The notes under the pieces: model-generated
What the model saw: only the letters and a program-made list of their open reading frames with translations
The model's database searches: none
What the model was told of the DNA's origin: nothing
Shown: piece by piece, positions 21,815 to 33,028 of the stretch
How positions within the stretch are numbered: position 1 is the first letter of the stretch
Layout: each line of letters opens with the position of its first letter
Made by a program: the position numbers and the translations under genes
Assembly: GCF_016808095.1 (NCBI RefSeq)
Contig: NC_068975.1
Span: 22,885,501 to 22,949,500 of the forward strand
DNA length: 64,000 bases
Direction: 5' to 3'
Origin: Vigna angularis
Taxonomy: Eukaryota; Streptophyta; Magnoliopsida; Fabales; Fabaceae

Positions 21815-22162
21815 TGGTATAATATATTATTATTATATTGCAAAATATGAAAGATATGTATTTCAACGTTTAGAACATAAACGTTGATAATGGTAACAAA
21901 AGTATTTTATTGATTGCAAACTTAATATTTTAAATAGCATCGTTCAAAATTTTAATTGATGCAACGTCAAGAGCTTTATGATTTTTAATTCTATTTATTT
22001 AATTGATTCTTCTCTAACTCTATAAATAAAGAACTTTTCTTTCATTCTAAGACACACCAAAAATCAGTCTTTTTCATTTTTTTCTTCTCTTAGTTTCATC
22101 CTTTTTTCCTTTTTTAAAATTATTCTGATTTATTTTTATACTCTATTCATCAGCTTTTTACA
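21815..22162 (+). repeat. 5' LTR of the second copia element, shortened
   Basis: Starts TGGTATAATATATTATTA and ends CAGCTTTTTACA. It runs parallel to the 3' LTR up to TACTCTATTCA, then skips to TCAGCTTTTTACA, lacking about 138 bp present in the 3' LTR. CTATAAATAAA near 22019 is the likely LTR TATA box. Confidence 0.85.
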
Positions 22163-22178
22163 ACAATCTTAAGAACTT

Positions 22179-22627
22179 ATGGCTGATGTCAACAACATGC
22201 CTCCGAAAAGCCAAATCATTGTTCCCGGAACCCAGACAGTCTTCGCAAAATCACTTCTGGACGTGTCTAAAATCGAAGTTTTCTCTTGACAGAACTTCCG
22301 ACGCTGGCAAGAACGCGTTTCCACCCTTTTAGACATGTATGGAGTTGTTGCTGCTCTTTCATCTCCGAAGCCCGACTCCACTATTCCTTCAAACTCAAAA
22401 CTAGTTGAAGAGTAGACTTACGCGAACAAGGTATGCCGACACACTCTGCATAGGGCACTTTCTAATGATTTGTTGGATATGTATTGTTCCTACAAGGAAG
22501 CAAAGGACATTTGAGACTCGTTGATTCTCAAATACACTGTCGACGATGTCGTCACACAAAGATTCGTCATAGGGAACTACCACGGTTGGGAAAAGATTGA
22601 AGAAAAGGACATAAAAACCCAAATCAA
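22179..22627 (+). pseudogene. copia gag, 5' part
   Basis: Begins ATGGCTGATGTC and encodes MADVNNMPPKSQ, then a copia gag with 'RRWQERVSTLLDMYGV' and 'SLILKYTVDDVVTQRFVIG'. At least three in-frame stops interrupt it. Two of them replace codons that are Trp in a normal copy ('KDIWDSL', 'EEWTHANK' type positions), as G-to-A changes do. Coding continues directly after the CACTA insertion at 23576. Confidence 0.8.
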
Positions 22628-23572
22628 CACTAGTACAAAAATCGCGTACAACGTCGAATATTTTGGGTTTTTAAAGGCGAATTCGCGAACGACGTCATAT
22701 TAGGAGACATTAAGTTTACGTCGAATTTAAAAAATTCGACATTAAATTAACATCGAATTTTGTTAATATACGACATTAACTTAACGTCGAATTTTGTCAA
22801 TATTCGACGTTAATCAATTTTTTTTATTTTTTCTTAATTAATTCTGATCCTTTTTTACAACTCTATGAGACCTGAAAAGCAAAAAAAAAAACAACAAATT
22901 TCAGTGTTTGATATTTTATAAAGCATGAACTATGAACGTGTAGTGTAGTATCAACAACAAACAATAATAACCAACAATAAACAAGTTCAATCAAACAACA
23001 ACAAACAAGTTCAACCAAACAACAACAACAAACAAGTTCAACAAAAAAAAAAGCAACAAACAAGTTCAACACATAAGTTCTTCAAAAAGAAAACGAAAAC
23101 TAACTTTCAAAAGGTGGGTTCATCGAAATAAAGTTTTGTCACCAATGAGAGAGAAAACAGAATGCGCTTATGAAGGAGAAGAGCACGAAAATAATCGTTT
23201 AAAACAAACAAAAATCATACATAAAGTAATTAATTAACATGCATTTGTATCAAATGAAAGAAATATTACATGTGATGTTCGTCAAACTTCGTTCGAGAAA
23301 AGTTTGTGAAGAGAAGAGGGTATCGCACGCTAAGATAAAGTGAATGAATTTTCAATCTCCTTCTCAAATTTTTATTGAATTCACTAACCTTTTGACGTCG
23401 AATTTAAAGGACATTCATTCGACGTTTTATATCCTTTTACGTCGAATTACAATTCTAAACAACGTTTAATAATTGCATTTATTTACAAAAATGTCACCGC
23501 TCATTTTTAACTTTGGCTATTCAGTGGTTGGACGTTGAATGCGTGACGTTATACACTGTTTTTGTACTAGTG
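22628..23572. mobile_element. Non-autonomous CACTA (En/Spm-like) element, 945 bp, inside copia gag
   Basis: The ends CACTAGTACAAAAA and TTTTTGTACTAGTG are 14-bp perfect inverted repeats, and a 3-bp target duplication CAA flanks them (22625-22627 and 23573-23575). Taking out the insert and one CAA restores an uninterrupted gag reading frame across the site. Subterminal regions are packed with ACGTCGAATTT-like units in both orientations (22650-22810 and 23390-23460), the typical CACTA transposase-binding architecture. No transposase is encoded; the interior has a CAA/CAAC-rich simple stretch (22950-23070). Confidence 0.9.
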
Positions 23573-23575
23573 CAA

Positions 23576-25775
23576 TGAATACCACAAGCTGCTCGAAGAC
23601 ATCAAAGCAGAAAACATTCTACTACCGGATGAATTTGTTTCAAAACTTTTGATCAAGAAATTGTCACCATCCTGGACAGATTACAAACATCAGTTGAAAC
23701 ACAAGCACAAACAGATGTCTCTACCAGAACTCATTACACACACAATAATTAAAGATACCAACAGGAAGGAGTCTGTTACTACAAGGGCCAAAGCTTTATC
23801 TGCAAAAGCAAATATGGTAGAAGTAAGACCTACTCCCAAAAGGTACGAACACAAACCTGATCACAAAAGGAAAAATAATTTTCTTAAATCTCGTTCCAAT
23901 GAATCTAAACCCACCTTCACGAAGAAAGGAAATTGCTTCGTATGTGGGAAGTCGGTCCATCATGCACCACAGTGCAGGTGTAGAGCGAGAAACGACAATC
24001 CTCCTAGGGCAAATATAGTCGAAGGAGATGACATTATTGCTGCGATCGTTTCTCAAGTAAATCTGATGACCGATGTGAGAAAGTGGGTGGTAGAATCTGG
24101 TGCTACCAGGCATATTTGTGTAAACAAAAGTGTCTTTACCTCTTACACTAGTGTATGGGATGGAGAAGAACACGTCTACCTCGGTGATTCCAGGACCACT
24201 CTTGTTCTAGGAAAAGAAAAAGTTCTTCTCAAACTCACATATGGAAAGACTCTAGCCTTGAGTGTTGTGCTACATGTGTCATCAATCAGAGTTAATTTAA
24301 TCTCTGTAGCACTATTGGAAAAGGTGGGGGTTAAAGTATCATTTGAGTTTGACAAGATCATCATGACAAAAAATAATGTTTTTGTGGGAAAGGGATATTG
24401 TGATCAAGGACTCTTCATTCTAAATGTTTCAGAAAATATTAATGAATCAAGTTCTTCTGCTTATATTGTTGACTCGTATGATATATGGCATGCTAGATTA
24501 GAACATGTGAATTCCTCTTATGTTTTGAAATTAGAACGACTAAGATTGATTAATATGCATGATAAACAGAGTAGTAAATGTGATATGTGTGTAGAATCTA
24601 AATTAACAAAGAAAACATGTTTTTTTGTAGAACGCCAAACTGAGCTATTAGGGTTAATTCATACTGATCTAGCTGATATGAAACAAACCATGTCTAGAGG
24701 AGGTAAAAATTATTTTGTGACCTTTATAGATGATTATTCTAGATACACCAAAGTTTACTTAATCAAACATAAAGATGAAGTCTTTTATGTGTTTTTAACC
24801 TATAAAGCAGAAGTAGAAAATCAATTGAATAAGAAAATTAAGAGGATTAGATCAGATGGAGGTGGTGAAAATGTGCTCTTTAATGACTTTTGTGTTAAAG
24901 AAGGAATTATCCATGAAGTGATCCCACCATATTCACCTGAGTCTAATGGAGTAACTGAGAGAAAAAATAGAACCCTTAAGGAAATTATGAATGTTATGCT
25001 TGTTAGTTCTGGTGCACCTGATAACCTTTGGGGAGAAGCCTTGCTTACTGCATGTTTTTTACAAAATAGAATACTCCATAAGAAAATCTGTAAAACTCCT
25101 TATGAGTTGTTGAAAAGTTACCAACCTAACCTTAAATATCTAAGAGTATGGGGGTGCCTAGCTAAGATGATGTTACCCGATCCTAAGAAAAGGAAAATAG
25201 GCTCTAAAACCGCCGATTGCATGTTCTTAGGTTATGCTGAACATAATGCTGCCTATAGGTTTCTAGTTATTAAAAGTAACATACTTGAGAGAAATTCTAT
25301 TATGGAGACGAAAAATGTTGAGTTTTTTGAACATGTGTTTCCCTTAAAGGTTAGTGAGATGTCTCAACCTATTGATGATAATAGTAATAGTGATACCATG
25401 AATGAGGATTTGAGAAGAAGTAAAAAACAAAGAAAGGAAACTTCCTTTGGAGATGACTTTTATACTTATCTTGTTGATAATGGTCCAACAAGCTTTGTAG
25501 AAGCTACTAGTGCTCCTGATGCTAAACAATGGGATAAAGCCATTACGACTGAAATTGAATCAATTCAGAAAAACAATACTTGGACTTTAGTAGATTTGCC
25601 TAAAGGAGCAAAACTCATTGGTTGTAAGTGGATCTTTAAGAAGAAATATCACCTTGATGGATCCATAGAAAAGTATAAGGCAAGATTAGTAGCAAAAGGT
25701 TTTACTCAAAAACCCAACATAGATTACTTTGATACTTTTGCACATGTGACTAGGATTCTATTCGAGTGTTGTTAG
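23576..25775 (+). pseudogene. copia gag (3' part), protease, integrase and start of RT
   Basis: One long frame remains open for over 700 codons. It encodes the gag end, a CCHC-like knuckle (CFVCGKSVHHAPQC), a protease with V-E-S-G-A-T in place of the usual D-S-G-A-T, and a GAG-pre-integrase zinc region (WHARLEHVN ... CDMC). The integrase core follows with its acidic triad in 'FIDDYSR', 'IRSDGGGEN' and 'SPESNGVTERKNRT'. Then comes the RT beginning 'GCKWIFKKKYHLDGSIEKYK'. The frame ends at 25775, where a small deletion near 25757 shifts the RT out of frame. The protease Asp-to-Glu change would by itself disable processing. Confidence 0.88.
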
Positions 25776-26990
25776 CTCTAGTAGCTATCCATAAACTAGT
25801 GATACATCAAATGGATGTTAAAACAACCTTTTTGAATGGTGATTTAGAGGAAGAAATTTATATGACCTGAAGGGTGTATTGTACCTGGTCAAAAGGAGAA
25901 CGTATGTAAACTCTTAAAATCTTTGTATGGGTTGAAACAAGCACCAAAATAATGGCTTGAAAAACTTGATAATGTGTTGCTTTGTGATGGTTTTTCACCC
26001 AATGATGCTGATAAATGTGTGTACTCTAAATCTGAAAACGGTGATTGTGTCATTATATGCTTGTATGTGGATGACATGTTAATTTTTTATACATGCAATG
26101 AGATTGTCGGTAGAAAAAAATTGTTTCTAGGATCAAAATTTGAAATGAAAGACATGGGTGAAGCCAATGTGATTTTAGGTATCAGAATCATAAGGAAGGG
26201 AGATAGTATATTACTATCTCAAGAACAATACATTGAGAAACTTCTTAAGAAGTTTGGGTTTTATGACCTGAAACCAGTAAGTACCCCTTATGATGCTAAT
26301 TCTAAATTAATGAAAAATATAGGAGAATCATTATCTCAGCCTCAGTATGCCTAGATAATTGGGAGCTTACTGCACTTGATGAACTTTTCTAGACCTATTG
26401 CTTATGTAGTAGGTAGACTGAGTAGGTACACTCAATGTCCAAATCAGGAACATTGGGATACACTTGCTAGGCTTATGAGATACTTAAGAGGTTCAATGGA
26501 TTATGCCATTGAATATAGTGAATTTCCCGCTGTACTAGAATGATACAATGATGCTAACTGGATCTCTGATTCAGATGAGACAAAATCCACTAGTGGTTAT
26601 GTACACACTTGGGGCTGATGCGATTACATGGAGATCAGCTAGGCAAACCATTATTGCAAGATCAACAATGGAATATGAGTTTGTTGCTCTTGAGATGGCT
26701 GGTAATGAGGTTGAGTGGTTGAAAAACTTCTTAGCGAACATTCCACTAGGAATGAAACCAACTCCATCGGTATCAATACACTGTGATTGCTAATCGGCAA
26801 TAGCTATAGCTAAAAACAAGAATTACAATGGAAAGAATAGACATATTCGATTGAGACACAATTTGGTGAAGCAGCTACTAAAGAGTTGAACTATTTGCAT
26901 TGATTATGTGAAGTCAGAACGGAATCTAGCAGATCCTTTGACAAAACCCCTGGGAAGACAAATGATATTAGAAACATCGAGGGGAATGAG
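25760..26990 (+). pseudogene. copia RT and RNase H, broken
   Basis: RT continues in a shifted frame (QMDVKTTFLNGDLEEE, then SLYGLKQAPK and a stop). An open stretch from 25974 to 26354 contains the catalytic 'LYVDDML'. RNase H follows with 'SRPIAYVVGRLSRYT', 'ITWRSARQTIIARST' and 'NLADPLTKPLGRQ', separated by stops and at least one frameshift near 26600. The order and wording are copia RT/RNase H. Confidence 0.85.
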
Positions 26991-27647
26991 ACTTAAGCCA
27001 CTTGCAAACAAACAAGTGATTGTAACCCAACCTTTGTGATTGGAGACCCCATGAATAAGGTTTATATGGGTAAAAACAAGTCATTTGTTAGTTCAGATAG
27101 CACTAAATTGATTTTAATCAATTATGTCCCATCCTATGGTGTGTGTGAAAGTGCTAGAGACTACATTATTGAGAGGTTAAACTTTGTCATTAAAATTCTA
27201 TGTGGTGAAAGAATTTTAGTTTAAACAAAGTTTTTAATGATTTTCATATCCCTTATGGGTGGTGTATGATTTGCAGCATACACTTGATGAAATCACCTAT
27301 ATGAGTGTCGAGTGGGGCCGCTTGCATGAGATCTTGGCATGATCTCTAGAGCACTCATGAATACTAGATACGCGCATGGCCTAGTAAGCGCAACACAACA
27401 AGAATTGTTGGGGTGTATTGTGATTGATAAACCTCTAACACACGTCAAGTGTCTTTGGTTCATATAGCTTGCTATACCAACTACACTGTGTGTTAAGTAT
27501 CTCAATCTAAGACTGGTTCATATAACTTGCTATACCAGCTCTAATACATTACATCCTATGAAACCTAGAATACAAGTTTCTTATCTTTCTTTACCGTTTG
27601 AACTATTTGAGTCAAAGACTGTTTCTTTCAATTCTATTTTGCAATAT

Positions 27648-27656
27648 GTGGGGGAT
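27648..27656 (+). other. Polypurine tract of the second copia element
   Basis: The purine-rich TGGGGGATT immediately precedes the 3' LTR start TGTTATAATA, the expected place for plus-strand priming. Confidence 0.6.
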
Positions 27657-28142
27657 TGTTATAATATATTATTATTATATTGTAAAATATGAAACTCATG
27701 TATTTCAATGTTTAGAACATAGACGTTGACAACGGTAACAAAAGTATTTTATTGATTGCAAAGTTAATATTTTAAGTAGCAACGTTCAAATTTTAATTGT
27801 TGCAACGTCAAGACTTTTATGATTTTTAATTTCATTTATTTAATTGATTTTTCCCTAACTCCATAAATAGAGAGTTTTTCCTCCATTCCAAGACACACAA
27901 AAAATCAGTCTTTCTCATTCTCCTCTTCTTTTAGTTTCATCATCTTTTCCTCTTCTAAAATTATTCTGGGTTATTCTTATACTCTATTCAGAGTTCCTTG
28001 CTAGTTCTGAGATCCTCAGAAATTCTGAGAAATTCTTGTTGTATCCTGGGGGACTTGCGCAACACACTGCGAATAAGTCTTTAAGGACAGTAACTCTACA
28101 TGCCTCAGGAAATTTTTTTCGTGGTTCTATCAGCTTTTTACA
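27657..28142 (+). repeat. 3' LTR of the second copia element
   Basis: Starts TGTTATAATATATTATTA and ends CAGCTTTTTACA, 486 bp. It is the fuller copy: the segment 'GAGTTCCTTGCTAGTTCTGA' through 'TTCGTGGTTCTA' has no counterpart in the 5' LTR. Confidence 0.85.
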
Positions 28143-28874
28143 ACATATATGAGAGAAATAACAATGGTTACCTGCTTCAACCGTCCCTACGCTAACTTTT
28201 CATATTTGTTCTTCCCACAACTACATGTGTTATTGTTTTTTCTCTCGTTTTAAACTTCTTATCTCTTGTTTGCAATACTATCTACCCTCTTCACGGTTCA
28301 CATTGTTGTTGTCATTTAATCTAGTGTTGTTGCTTGTGTCTTCGATTGTGCCATCGTTTGGATTTGTGTTCCTCGCTATTATGCATTCTAGTCATGCCGT
28401 TACTGCTACGCATTCTACTTTTATCACCATTTGTTCACGCGTCCCACTGTCGCGTTGTTAGTTTATGCCCCACACCTCGTAAACGCAAACCTCTGCACAT
28501 TGCAAAGCTTTGTCGCACATCATGCACTCCGCAACCCACAAGGCTTCGTCGCACCGCACTGTGCAACCTCTACATCCTGTGAAGCTCCTCCGCACCATGC
28601 CATACAACTTTTCGAAACTCTTCCTCACCATATCGCACCATTATACCTCCATAAGTGACATTTTGCATCATCAAACCTTTGTGATAGGGTCATGTAAAAC
28701 TTAATGCACGACAATTAAAATCTAGCGGCATAATCATTTTTTAATTTTTTTAACAATGATTTAGAATCGTCGTGGATTCTCTAACCTTTTAACACGTCTA
28801 ATATAATAACGGTTAAAAAAGAGTCTTTAAAAGTCTTATTTAATTATCGTTAAAAACTGTTTTTCGTAGTAGTG
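28143..28874. other. Intergenic stretch ending in a lone CACTA-like terminus
   Basis: Moderately GC-rich DNA with short overlapping open frames (28225-28704 plus) that match nothing I know. It ends at 28853-28874 with AAAACTGTTTTTCGTAGTAGTG, the inverted form of a CACTACTACGAAAAACAG terminus. The preceding 150 bp contain AACGGTTAAAA- and AATCGTCGT-type subterminal motifs. No matching left terminus is found nearby. Confidence 0.35.
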
Positions 28875-31800
28875 TTTAATATTTTAAAAAATTAGTTTAA
28901 AACTTTAAAAAAAAGATAAATTTTTTTTCTTAAATATATTTTTAATCTCCAAACTTTGACATAATTAAAATTTATTTTGTCCTAAACTTGATATATTTTG
29001 ATTTTTAAACTTTAAAAATGAATTAATATAGTTCTTAATCCAATGATATTAATATTTTTTATGTGTTAAATTGCGTTTCAGATTGACATTTAAGGTAAAA
29101 CATGATAAATAGTATAAGTAATTCAATTGTCAGTATAAAACATTATTTAACAACTAAAAAAAATTTAATGTTTAGGTTAAAAGAACTATATATCTATTTA
29201 TTTTTAAACAGACAAAAATGTATTTAATTTAAGATGAACAAATTTTAATTTAGAATCTAATTAATTCAAAATATGTATATATATATATATATATATATAT
29301 TTATTTAAGGAGTGGAGAATGATGAAGTGATGATGAGAAATGATATTTGGTATGGTTTGACTTGAGGTTGATAGGAGAAGGAAGTGGTCAAAAAGTTACA
29401 GGGTTTGAATAAATTGAGAAATGGTATTTATCTCACTTTTTGTGCCACTTTCTTTTGGGTGCAATGCAACTTTTTTGTGTTATAAGGCTGAACACAAAAA
29501 TTTGTGTGGTGAAGGTGATCCTTGAGCAAATGATATTTTTAAAGAGACGAATGTACATGCAACCAACACAAACTATCCAATCACAATCAACATTTGTGAT
29601 AATCTTAGTGCATGTAGTCTTGTACTATATTGTTTCTGTCTAATCTCAGAGTGCATCATCAACTTGGTTTAATTTTACACACCAACAATCACTCCTCATC
29701 TTATGAATACGTCTTCCTTCGTTCTTTAGTAAAACAATACTAGCACGTTATGTGGAAAGAGATGAGTACATGTGTTGCTTCTCACAAGTGTTGAATCAAA
29801 TTCTCAATTAGCTTTTTCACCAAAAACTTGTTAAATTAATTATTTCATAAACGTTATCAACTTTCAGTATAGCAAAACATAGTTATTTATTCAATATTCA
29901 TTTAGGTTATATATGTATATATATTATAATATCGAGTATTGTTATTTTGCTAACGAAGTACACATCGAAAAGGTGAAATAAGTTTTCTATTCTGAAAATG
30001 TTTTTATGAAGTGTGGATTTGTTAAATATTATCTTTAAATAATTATTATATAATTGATTAATAATAATAAGTTATTTATAATTGAATGAAGATAGGTAGA
30101 TAGTTGATTTAGAAAAAATAAATTATATATAAGTTGTATTCACTATAGGTTATTATTGATCTCAATGAAAGAGATTAAAATTGATAGAATACAATATAAT
30201 ATAAGATAACAACAATCAAGTGATAAGTTGTTTGAAAATTCATATTTGAGAAGTTTAATGTTAGTTTTCACTCATTATACTCTTTCGTAATCCTTTTTTT
30301 TTTACAATATTAGTTAATTTTAATTCAAATTTATTAAAATGGATAGATTTTAAAATAATTACATAAATAAGTAAATCGTATTTCAAAAACATGATTTTAA
30401 AAAGAAATCATATTTTAAAAACACGACTTGAAAGAGAAGTCGTGGCTTAAAAAAAATTAAAATTTTATTATTTTCAAAGAAGTCATTTTCAAACAAGATT
30501 TAAAAGTTTTTTTTTATTTACTTTTAAGGAAGTCGTACTTTACATGTATGATTTTTATTTTACTACAAAAATTTAATTTCTAAATTTATTATTTTTGATA
30601 AATATTTTTAGTAATTTCATTGATTAAATCAAATTTAAATATTAAAATTTTAGAATATATTTTTAAATATTCATGATACACAAAAACATGAAACTCTTTT
30701 TAAAAAACTTATTTCATCATAGCGTTTTTATTGGTAAAAAGAAGAACCAATGTGAGAACCAAAATTTTGATTCGTTTCAAATCTCTATTCAGAAAATATT
30801 TTTCCATCAATTTCTAAATCCCAAATCATATTAAAGTGATGAACATGTAACAAAATTTAGGAAAAAAAATAATCAAGATAACACACATAAGATATAAAAT
30901 CATCCAAATTAAAAAAAAAGGTTAAATTAAAATTCTAGGTTCATAAGGATTGCAGCAGTCATATTCATATATAAATCCTCAAATTCATTATAATCTGACC
31001 TATATACGAAATAATTTTCTTAAAATCAAGTGTTTACTATTCTCAAATTTTAATTATGTTTTCTTAAAAGAAATTCAATTTATAATCATGTTGGAGTAAT
31101 GTTATAATCAATTAATATACTAAAAGCATAATACAATATAATTAAATTAATTACTAACTAGTTATTAACTCACGAATAAATAAGATATTCAAATTACAAT
31201 CTCAATATAATTTCAATCAAATAATAATATTACTAGAGCAAGCGTTTAACTTAATTCAGCTATGCTATAATTTGTCTTATCTAATTGTCACGGTACTATT
31301 TTTCAAAATTAAAATTAAAAATCCTTTTCTTATTAAAAATATAATGTTGAGTTTCATACGAAACCATGTCAAACAACGTGCTCTTATCATATTTTTAGTA
31401 TTTAAATTTGAGCTACACGATTGGATATGGCATTTCAGAAGTAGTTAAATTGTAAATCACCTCAGAACCTTAATTTATTAATCAATATTTACAACGCAAT
31501 CATGATATATTTTTCCTGGGTGATTGTTTTTAAACTATAATTTGAATTCTTAATCCAAAACTTAAATCCCTTTGTGTTATTGCGTCACACAATATGCAAG
31601 TCAAAGTCATGAAGTACTTTGCTTAACACTCTAAACAACAGCCTCATCCAAACAAATTATGCATATTCCCAACATATTCTATCTCGTTTGCTTCTCCTTT
31701 GCGCACTCATGTCAAACCCAAAATCAACGATAATCCAAATTATCAGGAAACGGTTACTTACACAAGTCATTTAATGTAAAAGAGAATGTAATGAAATTCC

Positions 31801-32983
31801 TTTTCAAACTTTGTTTTTCCTTCGTTTCCCTTTCCTCCTGCGTAACGCTGTTGATCATTGTTTTATATTCTTTTTGGTCAATTCCTTTTCAATGTCACTT
31901 GCAAGCACCCACACCACGACAAGTGGCGCAATTACTCTAAGTTTTAAGCCACTCAACTTCAGTTTCATGCACAGACCAAATAAACAAATTCATAAAAGGT
32001 GCTAAAAGGGAAAACAACAATGGTGAGTGCTCTATAATGCCATCTACAGAGCTAATAAAAAGATAAAAAAATAATGAACGATAAGATGATGTAAGAAAAA
32101 AACTAGATGAATAAATTTTGTGTTGTGAACCGTAATACGGAGAAGCAAAAGTAGTGTTCCAATAATGTTGTCCAGGAGAAACAGAGAAGAGATACTGTAT
32201 GATGCATCCTGGTTCAGATCTTAAAAAAGATACGACTAGATTTTGGGACCTCACCTAAAAATTAAAGTATCCACATGCATCAAATTTCTCATAATAAAAA
32301 TATTTTGAACATTGTATGGCTAAGAGCAACAAGCATAATGGGATGGGCATCTTCTCTACTAGCCTCACTTCCCCACTCATCTTTTACTGTCTTCTCTTCC
32401 ATTCCCTTTGCCCAAAATAATATTCACCTAAACCACACATCATAGCCACATCTTCTAATTCATCATATTCTTATCACTCAAACACAGTTATATATATTTT
32501 TAAAACTAATCATAAATCTCCTAACAAAAGTGATGATTCACCTAATTGTGTTCCAAATTTAGTGAATCCAATCTGGTTAAAATACAATGAGTGTCTCGAT
32601 CTAGTTCCTAAGCTAATTTAGTTGAAATACAATGGTTTTGTCTCTAAGTAATTCCCAACCAACTATAGCTTAAATCAGTGCTATTGGATAAGCATCTAAC
32701 AATATTTTTTGATTTTGCATACATGCCATTAATAGCAACGTAATTAAACCACAGAAAGAAGTAAAATGGGAAAAGTTCTTCAAACTCGAATATAAAATGG
32801 ATAACGATTGAAACACCCACAAAACAAAAACTCTTCCTTCCCTCTCTATCACCGTTTACGTCACTTCTTGCGACCACTTTCGTTAATTATCCACTTCCAT
32901 TAATTCCACGTAGAACACAAAATAAACAAAAAAAAAGGAAAAAAATGTTTTTGTGCAGGACCAAACACCGAACACCTACTCCA
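28875..32983. other. Long AT-rich intergenic region upstream of the MAPKKK gene
   Basis: About 4.1 kb with no recognisable gene. It contains an (AT)n run at 29276-29302. Short open frames at 29440-29643, 31811-32254 and 32644-32877 have no family resemblance. The last few hundred bases form the MAPKKK promoter; an ACGTCA core at 32858-32863 is a possible bZIP site. Confidence 0.5.
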
Positions 32984-32992
32984 CTATATATA
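32984..32992 (+). promoter_or_regulatory. TATA box of the MAPKKK gene
   Basis: TATATATAT lies 45 bp before the ATG at 33029. The longest open frame starts further upstream (32945) and would contain this box, so those extra 28 codons are promoter and leader, not protein. Confidence 0.6.
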
Positions 32993-33028
32993 TACTCTCA
33001 ATGGCACACTCAAAACGCACACTTTAAA

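Larger units (their letters stand above)
21815..28142 (+). mobile_element. Second Ty1/copia retrotransposon, with both LTRs, inactive
   Basis: Similar LTRs (21815-22162 and 27657-28142) bound gag, protease, integrase, RT and RNase H in copia order on the plus strand. The coding region has several stops and frameshifts, and gag is split by a CACTA element. The LTRs differ by many substitutions and by a 138-bp gap in the 5' copy, so the insertion is fairly old. I see no convincing 5-bp target duplication and no standard tRNA-Met primer site after the 5' LTR. Confidence 0.88.

Noticed and set aside
28225..28704. Cluster of overlapping plus-strand open frames after the second copia element
   Set aside because: Cys/His/Arg-rich chance frames in a locally GC-richer stretch next to a transposon terminus; nothing recognisable.
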